Origin: Nocardia sp. NRRL S-836
Lineage (GTDB): Bacteria > Actinomycetota > Actinomycetes > Mycobacteriales > Pseudonocardiaceae
DNA: 64,000 nucleotides
Direction: 5' to 3'
Assembly: GCF_001279525.1 (NCBI RefSeq)
Contig: NZ_LGDY01000001.1
Coordinates: forward strand, 248,001 to 312,000
Part shown: positions 1 to 8,467 of the stretch, piece after piece
Numbering within the stretch: position 1 is the stretch's first letter
How the letters are laid out: each line of letters starts with the position of its first letter
Position numbers and translations under genes: made by a program
The notes under the pieces: generated by a model
What the model was told of the DNA's origin: nothing
Databases searched by the model: none
What the model saw: only the letters and a program-made list of their open reading frames with translations

Positions 1-1
1 G

Positions 2-925
2 GTCCCCGGTGTCACGGTCGACCGGCAGTGCGGGTCGAGTCAGCAGGCGCTGCACTTCGCGGCGCAGGGCGTGCTCGCGGGCGCCTACGACGTGGTGATC
101 GCCTCCGGCGTCGAGTCGATGAGCCGGATCCCCATCGGGTCGCAGACCCTGGGCAGGGACTTCCTCGGCACGAAGGTCGCCGCGCGCTACCCGGACGGCC
201 TGGTGCCGCAGGGCATCAGCGCTGAGCTGATCGCCCACCGGTGGAAGCTCTCGCGGGCGCAGCTCGACGAGTTCTCCGCCGAGTCCCACCGGCGTGCCGC
301 GACGGCGTGGAAGAACGGGCTCTTCGACTCCCAGGTCACGCCGGTCACCGACCTGGCCGTGGACGAGACGATCCGCCAGGACACCACCGCCGAGGTGCTG
401 GCCGGGTTGCGGCCGGCGTTCCGCGACGAGCACTGGGAGGCGCGGTTCGCCGAGCTGGACTGGCGGATCACCGCGGGCAACAGCTCGCCGGTCAACGACG
501 GCGCGGCGGCCGTGCTGGTCACGAGCGAGGAGGCGGCGGCACGGCTCGGGCTGCGGCCGCGGGCCCGCATCCACTCGTTCGCCGTCGCCGGTGACGACCC
601 GGTCCTCATGCTCACCGGCATCATCCCGGCGACCCGCGAGGTGCTCGCCCGCGCCGGGCTTACGATCGGCGACATCGACGTCTTCGAGGTCAACGAGGCG
701 TTCGCCCCGGTCGTGCTGGCGTGGCAGGAGGAGACCGGCGCGGACCTGGCCAGGGTCAACGTCAACGGCGGCGCGATCGCCATCGGTCACCCGCTGGGCA
801 GCTCCGGCGCCCGGCTGATGACCACGCTGCTGAACAACCTCGAACAGACCGGCGGCCGCTACGGGCTGCAGGTCATGTGCGAGGCCGGTGGCCTGGCCAA
901 CGCGACGATCATCGAGAGGATCTGA
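2..925 (+). CDS. Thiolase (acetyl-CoA C-acyltransferase), 5'-truncated by window edge
   Basis: The reading frame is open from base 2, so the gene begins upstream of the window and about 100 N-terminal residues are missing. The nucleophilic cysteine lies in DRQCGSSQQALH at the very start. The C-terminal half carries the NEAFAP block, the GHPLG histidine motif and the CEAGG cysteine motif, so all three catalytic parts of a thiolase are present. The enzyme either cleaves 3-ketoacyl-CoA in beta-oxidation or condenses acetyl-CoA units. A thioesterase-like gene starts 2 nt after the stop, which suggests acyl-CoA degradation. The family is secure; the chain-length preference cannot be read from the sequence. 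Confidence 0.93.
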   Translation, partial: VPGVTVDRQCGSSQQALHFAAQGVLAGAYDVVIASGVESMSRIPIGSQTLGRDFLGTKVAARYPDGLVPQGISAELIAHRWKLSRAQLDEFSAESHRRAATAWKNGLFDSQVTPVTDLAVDETIRQDTTAEVLAGLRPAFRDEHWEARFAELDWRITAGNSSPVNDGAAAVLVTSEEAAARLGLRPRARIHSFAVAGDDPVLMLTGIIPATREVLARAGLTIGDIDVFEVNEAFAPVVLAWQEETGADLARVNVNGGAIAIGHPLGSSGARLMTTLLNNLEQTGGRYGLQVMCEAGGLANATIIERI

Positions 926-927
926 GC

Positions 928-1410
928 GTGGACCGGACCCGCACCTACACGTGGAGCGACCCGCGGCTGCTCGCGAGCGCGGCGAGCGAGCTGGACGGCG
1001 CCGAGTTCCTGAAGAAGATCGGCAGCGGCGACCTGCCCGCTCCCCCGGTCGCCGAGACCACCGGCCTGACCATGGCCGAGATCGGTGACGGGTACGCGCG
1101 GTTCGAGCTCACGCCCGCGGAGTGGCACTACAACCCGATCGGCTCGGTGCACGGCGGCGTCCTGTCGACGCTCGCCGACACGGCGCTGGGCTGCGCGGTG
1201 CACAGCAAGCTCCCGGCGGGCACCGGGTACACCTCGCTCGACCTGACGATCAAGTTCACCCGCCAGGCCACGCTCGACAGCGGCACGCTGACGTGCGAGG
1301 GCCGGGTCGTGGCCAGCGGGCGCCGCACCGCCACCGCGGAAGGGCGCATCACCGACAGCTCGGGCCGGGTGATCGCGCACGCCGTCACGACGTGCCTGCT
1401 CCTCGGTTGA
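928..1410 (+). CDS. PaaI/YdiI-type hotdog-fold thioesterase
   Basis: A 160-residue protein starting at a GTG 2 nt after the thiolase stop, so probably cotranscribed with it. The core block ending YNPIGSVHGGVLSTLADTAL is the HGG active-site region of the 4HBT/PaaI hotdog family, followed by the LTIKFTRQA strand and the EGRVV strand. Such enzymes hydrolyse acyl- or aryl-CoA to the free acid plus CoA in the cytosol. Its 3' end overlaps the convergent regulator gene by 26 bp. The substrate is not determinable; coupling to the thiolase suggests CoA recycling during degradation of an acyl or aromatic compound. Confidence 0.85.
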   Translation: MDRTRTYTWSDPRLLASAASELDGAEFLKKIGSGDLPAPPVAETTGLTMAEIGDGYARFELTPAEWHYNPIGSVHGGVLSTLADTALGCAVHSKLPAGTGYTSLDLTIKFTRQATLDSGTLTCEGRVVASGRRTATAEGRITDSSGRVIAHAVTTCLLLG

Positions 1411-1867
1411 TCCGCACCTCCAGCCCCTCCGGCCCGAGCGACTCGGTGCCGGACGGGGCGATCCGCACGCTCACCGGCTCACCGGTCTGCGCCGACACGA
1501 CCTGCAACGGCCCGTCGTCGCGCAGGTAGGTGTCGCCCCACTGCATCAGCGCCACGATCACCGGCAACAGCGCCTCGCCCATCTCGGTGAGCACGTACTC
1601 GTAGCGCGTCCGCGCGCCCGGTTCGCGGTACGGCCGCTTCTCCAGCACGCCGGCCTCGACGAGCTCCTTGAGCCGCTTGGCCGCGACCGCCTCGGTGATG
1701 CCCACGCGCCGCACGAACCCGTCGAACCTCGTGGTGCCGTAGAACGCTTCGCGCAGCAGGAGCACGGCCGATCTGGTGCCGATGACGTCCAGCGCCAGCG
1801 CGATCGAGCAGCGGTCCGGCTGCCACCGGTCCAGCGCGGCCAGCGGGCCCTTCATGTGCATGGGCAT
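1385..1867 (-). CDS. HxlR-family winged-helix transcriptional regulator
   Basis: A 160-aa protein with the HxlR signature: an N-terminal Cys (PDRCSIALALDVIGTRSAVLLLREAF), a recognition-helix region (VGITEAVAAKRLKELVEAGVLEKRPY) and a basic wing (ARTRYEYVLTEMGEALLPV). HxlR proteins are dimeric DNA-binding regulators that often respond to redox state or small aromatic compounds. Two in-frame ATGs follow the first within 12 nt (1861, 1855) and none has a clear ribosome site, so the start is uncertain by up to 4 codons. The gene is divergent from ileS, 64 bp away, and converges on the thioesterase gene, which may be its target (inference from position only). Confidence 0.88.
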   Translation of the reverse strand: MPMHMKGPLAALDRWQPDRCSIALALDVIGTRSAVLLLREAFYGTTRFDGFVRRVGITEAVAAKRLKELVEAGVLEKRPYREPGARTRYEYVLTEMGEALLPVIVALMQWGDTYLRDDGPLQVVSAQTGEPVSVRIAPSGTESLGPEGLEVRINRGAGTS

Positions 1868-1931
1868 GGGCGGCAGCCTACACCTGACTAGTGTCGGGCA
1901 TACTCAGCTACCGCGCGGCCGCAGGAGGATC

Positions 1932-4900
1932 ATGGTCGCCATGAGCGAGAACGCACCGCTGCCGGCCAGGGTGGACCTCGGCGAGCTCGACCGCCGGATC
2001 ATCCGGTGGTGGCGGGACAACGACGTCTTCGCCCGCAGCGTCGAGCAGACCGCCCAGGGTCCCGCGTGGGTGTTCTACGAGGGGCCGCCGACCGCGAACG
2101 GCATGCCCGGCACCCACCACGTCGAGGCGCGCGTGTTCAAGGACGTCTTCCCGCGCTACCGCACGATGAAGGGCTACTCCGTGCCGCGCCGCGCCGGGTG
2201 GGACTGCCACGGCCTGCCGGTGGAGCTGGCGGTGGAGAAGGAGCTCGGCCTGGCCGGCAAGCCCGACATCGAGAAGATGGGCGTCGCCGCGTTCAACGAG
2301 CACTGCCGCGAGTCGGTGCTGCGCCACGTCGGCGCGTTCGAGCAGCTCACCGAGCGCATGGGCTACTGGATCGACCTCGCGCACCCGTACGAGACGATGT
2401 CGCCGGAGTACGTCGACAGCGTCTGGTGGTCGTTGCAGCGCATCCACGCCGACGGCCGGCTGGTCGAGGACTTCCGGGTCACGCCGTACTGCGCGAACGA
2501 CCAGACCACGTTGTCGGACCACGAGTTGGCGCAGGGGTACGAGACCGTGACGGACCCGTCCGTCCACGTGCGGCTCCCCCTCGCCGAGCCGCTGCACGGG
2601 ATCGACGGCGTCGAACTGCTGATCTGGACGACGACCCCGTGGACGCTCGTGTCCAACACCGCGGTGGCTGTGCACCCGGACGTCGTCTACTCGGTCGCGC
2701 GCACCGGCGACGGTGTGTTCGTGGTGGCCGAACCCCGGCTCGAAGCGGTGCTCGGCGCCGCCGAGGTGCTCGCCTCCGTGCGGGGTGAGGACCTGGCCGG
2801 ACTGCGGTACGTGCGGCCGTTCGAGCTGGTCGAGATCCCGGACGCGCACCGGGTCGTGCTCGCCGGCTACGTGACGACGACCGACGGCACCGGCCTGGTG
2901 CACCAGGCGCCCGCGTTCGGCGCGGAGGACCTGGCCGTGGCGCGGGAGAACGGCCTGCCGCTGGTGAACCCGGTCGGCCGGGACGGGCGGTTCCTGGCGG
3001 AGGTGCCGCTGGTCGGCGGGGCGTTCTTCAAGGACGCCGACGCCGTGCTGGTCGAGGAGCTGCGGCGCACCGGCCGCCTGTTCCGCTACGAGGACTTCGA
3101 GCACCCCTACCCGCACTGCTGGCGCTGCCACACGCCGTTGATCTACTACGCGCAGCCGTCGTGGTACGTCCGCACGACCGAGGTGCGCGCGGAGCTGCTG
3201 CGGGAGAACGAGGCGACGAACTGGTTCCCCGAGCACATCAAGCACGGCCGCTACGGCGACTGGCTGGAGAACAACGTCGACTGGGCGCTGTCGCGGTCGC
3301 GGTACTGGGGCACGCCGCTGCCGTTGTGGCGGTGCGCCAACGGACACGTCACGGCGGTGGGCTCGCGGGCCGAGCTCGGCCGGCTCGCCGGAGCCGATCT
3401 GTCCACACTGGACCCGCACCGGCCGTTCGTCGACGCGATCACGTTCGCCTGCCCTGACTGCGGCGAGGTCGCGACCCGTGTACCCGAGGTGATCGACGCC
3501 TGGTACGACTCGGGGTCGATGCCGTTCGCCTCGCTCGGCTACCCGCACCTGCCGGGCAGCGTCGAGGCGTTCGAGGCCACCTACCCGGCGCAGTACATCT
3601 GCGAGGCGATCGACCAGACCCGCGGCTGGTTCTACACGCTGATGGCGGTCGGCACGCTGGTCTTCGGCCGGTCCGCCTACGAGAACGTCGTGTGCCTGGG
3701 CCACATCCTCGCCGAGGACGGCCGCAAGATGAGCAAGCACCTGGGCAACATCATCGAGCCGATCCCGTTGATGGACACCCACGGCGCGGACGCCCTGCGG
3801 TGGTTCATGGCCTGCTCGGGCTCACCGTGGTCGGCACGCCGCGTCGGCGCCGGGCCGCTGGACGAGATCGTGCGCAAGGTCCTGCTGACCTACTGGAACA
3901 CCGCGTCGTTCTTCAGCCGCTACGCACACGGCGCGACGTGGACCGCGGGCACCGACCGCCCGGTGCTCGACCGCTGGGTCCTGTCGGAGCTGCACGCGCT
4001 CGTGGCCGCGGTCGACGCGAGCATGGAGACCTACGACACCGCGCAGGCCGGCCGGCTGCTCACCGCGTTCGTCGACGACCTCTCCAACTGGTACGTGCGC
4101 CGCTCACGCCAGCGGTTCTGGAACGGCGACAAGAACGCGCTCGCGACCCTGCACGAGTGCCTCGACGTGCTCACCCGGCTGCTGGCGCCGTTCATCCCCT
4201 TCATCACCGAGGAGGTCTGGCAGCGCGTCGTCCGGCCGGGCGACCCCACCGCGGCCGACTCCGTCCACCTGGCCACGTGGCCGGTCAGCGACGCGGACCG
4301 CGTCTCCCCCGCGCTGTCGGCGGAGGTCGCCGGCGCGCGGCTGCTCGCGGAACTGGGCCGGGCCGCCCGCAAGTCGGCGGGCCTGCGCATCCGCCTGCCG
4401 CTGCGCCGGGCGCTGGTCAGCGTCGCGCTGCCGCAGGAGCTGCTCGACGACATCGCCGACGAGCTCAACGTGCAGGAGCTGCTGCCGCTCGAAGCGGCGA
4501 GCGAGGTGGTCGACGTCGAGGTGCGGGCGAACTTCCGCGCCCTCGGCACGCGGTTCGGCAAGCGGACCCAGGAGGTGGCGACCGCGATCTCGGCCGCGGA
4601 CCCGCGCGGCCTGGCCGAGGCCCTGCGCGGGTCCGGCACAGTCGACGTCACGTTGTCCGACGGGCCGGTGACGATCGAGCTGGAACACGTTCTGCTCACC
4701 GAGGCACCTCGCAGCGGCTGGGTCGTGGAGTCCCAGCAGGGCGTGACGATCGCGCTCGACACGGCGCTGACGCCGGAGCTGGAGGCGGAGGGGCTGGCCC
4801 GTGACGTCGTCCGGCTCGTGCAGCAGGCGCGCAGGGACGCCGGGTTCGACATCGCCGACCGCATCGCACTGACGTTGGCAGCACGGGACGACGTGCTGGC

Positions 4901-5003
4901 GGCGGTGCGGACGCATCGGGAGTTCGTCGAACGCGAGACCTCGGCCGCGTCCCTCTCCCTGATCGCCGGTGACGACGTGGAGGTGCGGGTGAGCCGGGTC
5001 TAG
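1932..5003 (+). CDS. ileS: Isoleucyl-tRNA synthetase, eukaryote-like (type 2) form
   Basis: A 1023-residue class I aminoacyl-tRNA synthetase charging tRNA-Ile in the cytosol. The HIGH-equivalent block is GPPTANGMPGTHHVEAR and the KMSKS loop is GRKMSKHLGN. The long editing (CP1) insert, the WYDSGSMPFASLGYP block and the C-terminal anticodon-binding region are all present. The PGTHH form of the first signature is typical of type 2 enzymes, a group associated with low mupirocin sensitivity; resistance here is inference. AGGAGG lies 3 nt before the ATG at 1932 and 12 nt before a second in-frame ATG at 1941, so either could be used. The 64-bp leader is too short for a T-box riboswitch, and I see no T-box anti-terminator sequence upstream. 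Confidence 0.97.
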   Translation: MVAMSENAPLPARVDLGELDRRIIRWWRDNDVFARSVEQTAQGPAWVFYEGPPTANGMPGTHHVEARVFKDVFPRYRTMKGYSVPRRAGWDCHGLPVELAVEKELGLAGKPDIEKMGVAAFNEHCRESVLRHVGAFEQLTERMGYWIDLAHPYETMSPEYVDSVWWSLQRIHADGRLVEDFRVTPYCANDQTTLSDHELAQGYETVTDPSVHVRLPLAEPLHGIDGVELLIWTTTPWTLVSNTAVAVHPDVVYSVARTGDGVFVVAEPRLEAVLGAAEVLASVRGEDLAGLRYVRPFELVEIPDAHRVVLAGYVTTTDGTGLVHQAPAFGAEDLAVARENGLPLVNPVGRDGRFLAEVPLVGGAFFKDADAVLVEELRRTGRLFRYEDFEHPYPHCWRCHTPLIYYAQPSWYVRTTEVRAELLRENEATNWFPEHIKHGRYGDWLENNVDWALSRSRYWGTPLPLWRCANGHVTAVGSRAELGRLAGADLSTLDPHRPFVDAITFACPDCGEVATRVPEVIDAWYDSGSMPFASLGYPHLPGSVEAFEATYPAQYICEAIDQTRGWFYTLMAVGTLVFGRSAYENVVCLGHILAEDGRKMSKHLGNIIEPIPLMDTHGADALRWFMACSGSPWSARRVGAGPLDEIVRKVLLTYWNTASFFSRYAHGATWTAGTDRPVLDRWVLSELHALVAAVDASMETYDTAQAGRLLTAFVDDLSNWYVRRSRQRFWNGDKNALATLHECLDVLTRLLAPFIPFITEEVWQRVVRPGDPTAADSVHLATWPVSDADRVSPALSAEVAGARLLAELGRAARKSAGLRIRLPLRRALVSVALPQELLDDIADELNVQELLPLEAASEVVDVEVRANFRALGTRFGKRTQEVATAISAADPRGLAEALRGSGTVDVTLSDGPVTIELEHVLLTEAPRSGWVVESQQGVTIALDTALTPELEAEGLARDVVRLVQQARRDAGFDIADRIALTLAARDDVLAAVRTHREFVERETSAASLSLIAGDDVEVRVSRV

Positions 5004-5020
5004 CACCGTCCTCGCGGTGC
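5003..5020 (+). terminator. Hairpin directly after ileS
   Basis: Perfect 6-bp stem GCACCG/CGGTGC with a 6-nt loop, starting on the last base of the ileS stop codon. There is no U-tract, which is usual in high-GC actinobacteria. It probably marks the end of the ileS transcript. Confidence 0.55.
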
Positions 5021-5798
5021 GGTGACTTGAAGTCCGGCAGACCCTGGACAATCAGCTGCCCACCAGCTCGTCTCGATTGCCCGCATGCGTACTGTCGACC
5101 TTTTCCCTGCGCGCGAACGCGCTGAGTTGTGCATGCCGGAATTCGCACGTGGGCGGGCTTCTGCTCGTCCTCTTGACTGACACACCTCGACAACCACGTC
5201 AGTTCACTGGTGAGTGGTCGTGAAGGACCGGTCTCCGCTTCTCGCGGGAACATTGCCGAACGTGTCGACGATGGTGAAGTCGCTTTGCCTGCCGCCACCG
5301 TTGTCGGGCGTCAGGCACCGAACCCGCAGGACGTGACGGTCGAGAGGGTCACCGGCCGATCCACCATCCGCGGCGCGAGTGCGCCGCCAGGTGTTCCACC
5401 GGCTTCGACCAGACGGGTCCGCGTCGCCGCCACGAGCGCCTCGTCGTCCTGCCGCGAGACCGCTGCCCTGGTCAACGCCGATCACACCGCCATGGGGCGT
5501 CTCCTTTCACGAACTCACCTGCCGAGCCCACATGCGAAATAGCGGCGAACGGGTCGTCGGTGTTACACGCTCCCGGTTGCGAACCCGTCACGAACACGAC
5601 CGCCCGGCGAATGAGGACAAGCACCACCGGAAAGGCTCAGGAAGCGGGCGAAAAGTGGACATTTCATTGACAAAACGCGCATCGGGACTCACCCGCTCCG
5701 CCAGTGCCTCTAATCTGCTGCCCTGAACGGGAATCAGACCCGATGCAGGTCGCCCGTCGCAGCCATGGCGAAAGTGAATGTCCGCCCCAGGGAGAATC
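5021..5798. other. Intergenic region ahead of the vWA/Hsp70/GTPase operon
   Basis: About 780 bp with no protein I can defend. The open frames on both strands (for example 5210-5542 plus and 5204-5485 minus) have no recognisable domain and no good ribosome site. Base composition is less GC-rich between about 5600 and 5720, as expected for a promoter region serving the long operon that starts at 5799. I could not place a convincing -35/-10 pair. Confidence 0.4.
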
Positions 5799-6878
5799 GT
5801 GCTGATACCGCAAAGGGGTCCGCTCGTCCTCCTGCTCGCGGTGCTCGCCACCGTGATGGTGCCTGCTCACGCCGCCGCGCAGGACGTCCCGAACCCACCG
5901 TGGCCGAAAGCGTGCCCGTTGAAGCTCGGGCTGCTCGTGGACCGCTCCGACTCGATGGGCGCTCGGTTCGACGACGTGCGCGAAGCCACCCGCAACGTGA
6001 TCGACGCGTTGCGGGACAAGCGCTCCGAGATCACGGTGGTCGGTTTCGGCACGGTCGCCGGCTCGGTCGGGTCCGCTGTGGACGTGTCCGATGAGGACGC
6101 GAGGCGCCGGCTCAAGGACGACGTCGACGACCTGGAGACGGGTGGTGACGTGGGTGGTGCCACCAACTGGGAGGCCGCCCTGAGTGCCGTGCGTCCGCTC
6201 GACCTCGACGTCGTCGTGCTCATCACCGACGGTGTGCCCACCGTCCACGGCAATCCGCCGCAGCAGGACGGGGAACCGGCGCTCGCCGCGGCGAAGACCG
6301 CCGCCGACCAGCTCAAGTCGGCCGGCACACGGGTCGTCGCGGTCGGCATCGACCTGGCGGCCGGCGGCGAGGAGAACCTCGCGGCGGTGACCGGTCCGGT
6401 GGCCGGACAGGACCACTTCACGGGCGGCAACGCCAGTCTGCTGCGCCAGCTCTACGACATCGTCGCCGCCTCGTGCGGTGTCGCGGTCGCCGACCTGCCC
6501 ACGCCGGAACCGGCCGTGTTCCCGTGGAAGGAGGTGCTGCTCGGCCTGCTCGCGCTACTGCTGCTGGTCGGCGTCATCGCCTTGGTGCGCAACCGGGGCC
6601 GCGTCAGGACCACACCGCACCCCGTCCGCAAGAGCGTTCCGGTCAAGACCAGCCCCGACCGCATCGGACATCAGGACCTCGTGCAGGACCTGCGCGGCCG
6701 CCCCCGGCAGGACCAGCCGGCACAGGACCACGCACCGCACGGCCCGACGGGATCTCACGACGGCGTGCAGAAGATGCCCGACCGGCAAGCCGAACCACCG
6801 CGGGAGAAACCGAGGCGGTCGATGTCGCTCGACTTCCTGTCGGACCCGTCCCACCCCGAGAAGAAGGACCAGCCATGA
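5799..6878 (+). CDS. Membrane-anchored vWA-domain protein, first gene of the GTPase/Hsp70 operon
   Basis: A 359-aa protein with an N-terminal signal or anchor segment (VLLLAVLATVMVPAHAAAQ, about residues 10-28). A von Willebrand factor A domain (about 35-225) carries the MIDAS motif DRSDS, the ATNWEAAL threonine region and ITDGVPT, so metal binding looks intact. One transmembrane helix follows (LLGLLALLLLVGVIALV, about 245-262), then a basic, disordered cytoplasmic tail of about 95 residues. The vWA domain is predicted outside the cell. I prefer the GTG at 5799, which has a GGGAG ribosome site, over the in-frame ATG at 5778. The gene ends in an ATGA overlap with the Hsp70 gene. The cytoplasmic tail may dock the downstream chaperone or GTPase proteins (inference). 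Confidence 0.85.
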   Translation: MLIPQRGPLVLLLAVLATVMVPAHAAAQDVPNPPWPKACPLKLGLLVDRSDSMGARFDDVREATRNVIDALRDKRSEITVVGFGTVAGSVGSAVDVSDEDARRRLKDDVDDLETGGDVGGATNWEAALSAVRPLDLDVVVLITDGVPTVHGNPPQQDGEPALAAAKTAADQLKSAGTRVVAVGIDLAAGGEENLAAVTGPVAGQDHFTGGNASLLRQLYDIVAASCGVAVADLPTPEPAVFPWKEVLLGLLALLLLVGVIALVRNRGRVRTTPHPVRKSVPVKTSPDRIGHQDLVQDLRGRPRQDQPAQDHAPHGPTGSHDGVQKMPDRQAEPPREKPRRSMSLDFLSDPSHPEKKDQP

Positions 6879-8467
6879 CCAGCCGCCCCGTGCTCGGCAT
6901 CGACCTGGGCACCACCTACTCCTGCGTCGCCGCGCTCGACGAGAACCAGCGGGTCAGCGTCCTGCAGAACCAGGAGGGCGACCTCACCACCCCGTCGGTC
7001 GTCTTCTTCGAACACTCCGGCAACGCCGTGGTCGGCAAGTTCGCCAAGAACGAGCTCAAGAACGAGCCGGCCAGGGTCGTGTCGCTGATCAAGCGGCACA
7101 TGGGAGAGGAGGGCTACACCGTCGACATCGACGACAAGGCCCTCTACCCCCAACAGGTCTCGGCGATCATCCTGCGCCAGGTGGTGGAGGACGCGCTGGG
7201 CACGCTCGGCGCCGAGGTGCCCTCGGACGGCCCGCTCGCGGACGTGGTGATCACGGTGCCGGCCTACTTCGGCGCGGCCGAGCGGCAGGCGACCAGGGAC
7301 GCGGGCGAGATGGCCGGTCTCGAGGTCCGGAGCATCATCAACGAACCGACGGCCGCCGCGATCGCCTACGGGCTCGTGTCCCCCGGCGCGCCGCGCACCG
7401 TCCTCGTCTACGACCTGGGTGGCGGCACGTTCGACGTGACGATCATCAAGGTCTCCCCCGACGAGATCCGCGTCGTCGCGACCGGTGGTGACCACGCCCT
7501 CGGCGGCGCCGACTGGGACACCCGGCTGGTGGACCTGATCTGCACGAAGTTCGGGGAGCAGCACGACGGCGCCGACCCGCGGCTCGACCTGGACGCCTCC
7601 GGCACGATCGAGCTGCTCGCCGAGGAGGCGAAGAAAGCCCTCAGCCGCCGCGACAGCTACCCGCTGACCGTCGTGGCCGACGGCAAGCGCGCGAAGATCG
7701 AGATCACCCGCAAGGAGTTCGAGGAGGCGACCGCCGACCTCGTCGGCAAGACGCTCGACTTCACCAAGGACGTGCTCGGTCACGCACGGGACAAGGGTGT
7801 CGACCGCGTCGACGAGCTGCTGCTGGTCGGCGGCATGTCGCACTCACCCGTCATCAAGGACCGCCTGGCCGCGGAGTTCCCCGAGCTGCCGACACCCCAG
7901 CTGACCGACCCGGACCAGATCGTGGCCAAGGGCGCCGCGTTGTTCGCGGCGAGCAACGTGGCCGAGACCGCGGGCGTGGACGGCACGACCAACGGCTCGG
8001 GCCCCGCGTACGGCCTGCCCGGCGGCGCCGCCATGCCGAAGATCGTGAACGTCACGTCGAAGGGCTACGGCATCGCCGTCGTCCGTGACCGCAACCGCCC
8101 GGAGGCAGGCCAGGTCGTCGCGTGGCTGATCAAGCCGAACGACGAGGTCCCGGCCACCCCGCAACGCACGTTCGGCACCACCTACGACGACCAGGACACC
8201 GTCGAGATCGCGGTCTACGAGTCCACGACGGACATGCTCAGCGAGGAGCTCGACGACAACCTCGAACTGGTGAAGGGCAGCCTCGTCGACCTGCCGCGCG
8301 GTCCGGCCGGCCAGCCGCTGGACGTGGCGTGCGCGCTCGGAGCCGACGGCATGCTGCACGTCACGGCGACCGCGACCAACGGCAGGGAGATCAAGCTCCA
8401 GGCGAAGATCAGCGGGCTGATCCCGGAGGAGGTCAAGCGGTCACCGCTGCCCGCGCTGCAGCGGTGA
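6875..8467 (+). CDS. Hsp70 (DnaK-like) chaperone lacking the helical lid
   Basis: A 530-residue Hsp70 starting in an ATGA overlap with the vWA gene. The ATPase domain is complete: GIDLGTTYSC phosphate-1, VYDLGGGTFDVT phosphate-2 and LLVGGMSHSP adenosine motif. A beta-type substrate-binding region follows (about 385-525), and the protein stops there, roughly 90-110 residues short of standard DnaK, without the alpha-helical lid or an EEVD-like tail. A linker with an Asn/Gly/Ser-rich insert (GVDGTTNGSGPAYG) replaces the usual DLLLLDV. This is not the housekeeping DnaK. A grpE-like gene ends the same cluster, and the next gene has a J-like N-terminus, so a dedicated chaperone cycle is likely. Confidence 0.92.
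   Translation: MTSRPVLGIDLGTTYSCVAALDENQRVSVLQNQEGDLTTPSVVFFEHSGNAVVGKFAKNELKNEPARVVSLIKRHMGEEGYTVDIDDKALYPQQVSAIILRQVVEDALGTLGAEVPSDGPLADVVITVPAYFGAAERQATRDAGEMAGLEVRSIINEPTAAAIAYGLVSPGAPRTVLVYDLGGGTFDVTIIKVSPDEIRVVATGGDHALGGADWDTRLVDLICTKFGEQHDGADPRLDLDASGTIELLAEEAKKALSRRDSYPLTVVADGKRAKIEITRKEFEEATADLVGKTLDFTKDVLGHARDKGVDRVDELLLVGGMSHSPVIKDRLAAEFPELPTPQLTDPDQIVAKGAALFAASNVAETAGVDGTTNGSGPAYGLPGGAAMPKIVNVTSKGYGIAVVRDRNRPEAGQVVAWLIKPNDEVPATPQRTFGTTYDDQDTVEIAVYESTTDMLSEELDDNLELVKGSLVDLPRGPAGQPLDVACALGADGMLHVTATATNGREIKLQAKISGLIPEEVKRSPLPALQR

Noticed and set aside
1908..3782. 624-codon frame on the minus strand opposite ileS
   Set aside because: It is a shadow frame caused by GC-rich third positions; its product is His/Arg/Val-rich with no domain, while ileS on the other strand is certain.
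5204..5542. Overlapping ~100-codon frames on both strands in the ileS-vWA gap
   Set aside because: No ribosome site, no recognisable domain, and neither strand shows the codon bias of its neighbours.
5667..5716. TTGACA (5667) and TAATCT (5711) as a promoter for the vWA operon
   Set aside because: The hexamers are 38 nt apart, far beyond the usual 16-19, and no better -10 sits at the right distance.
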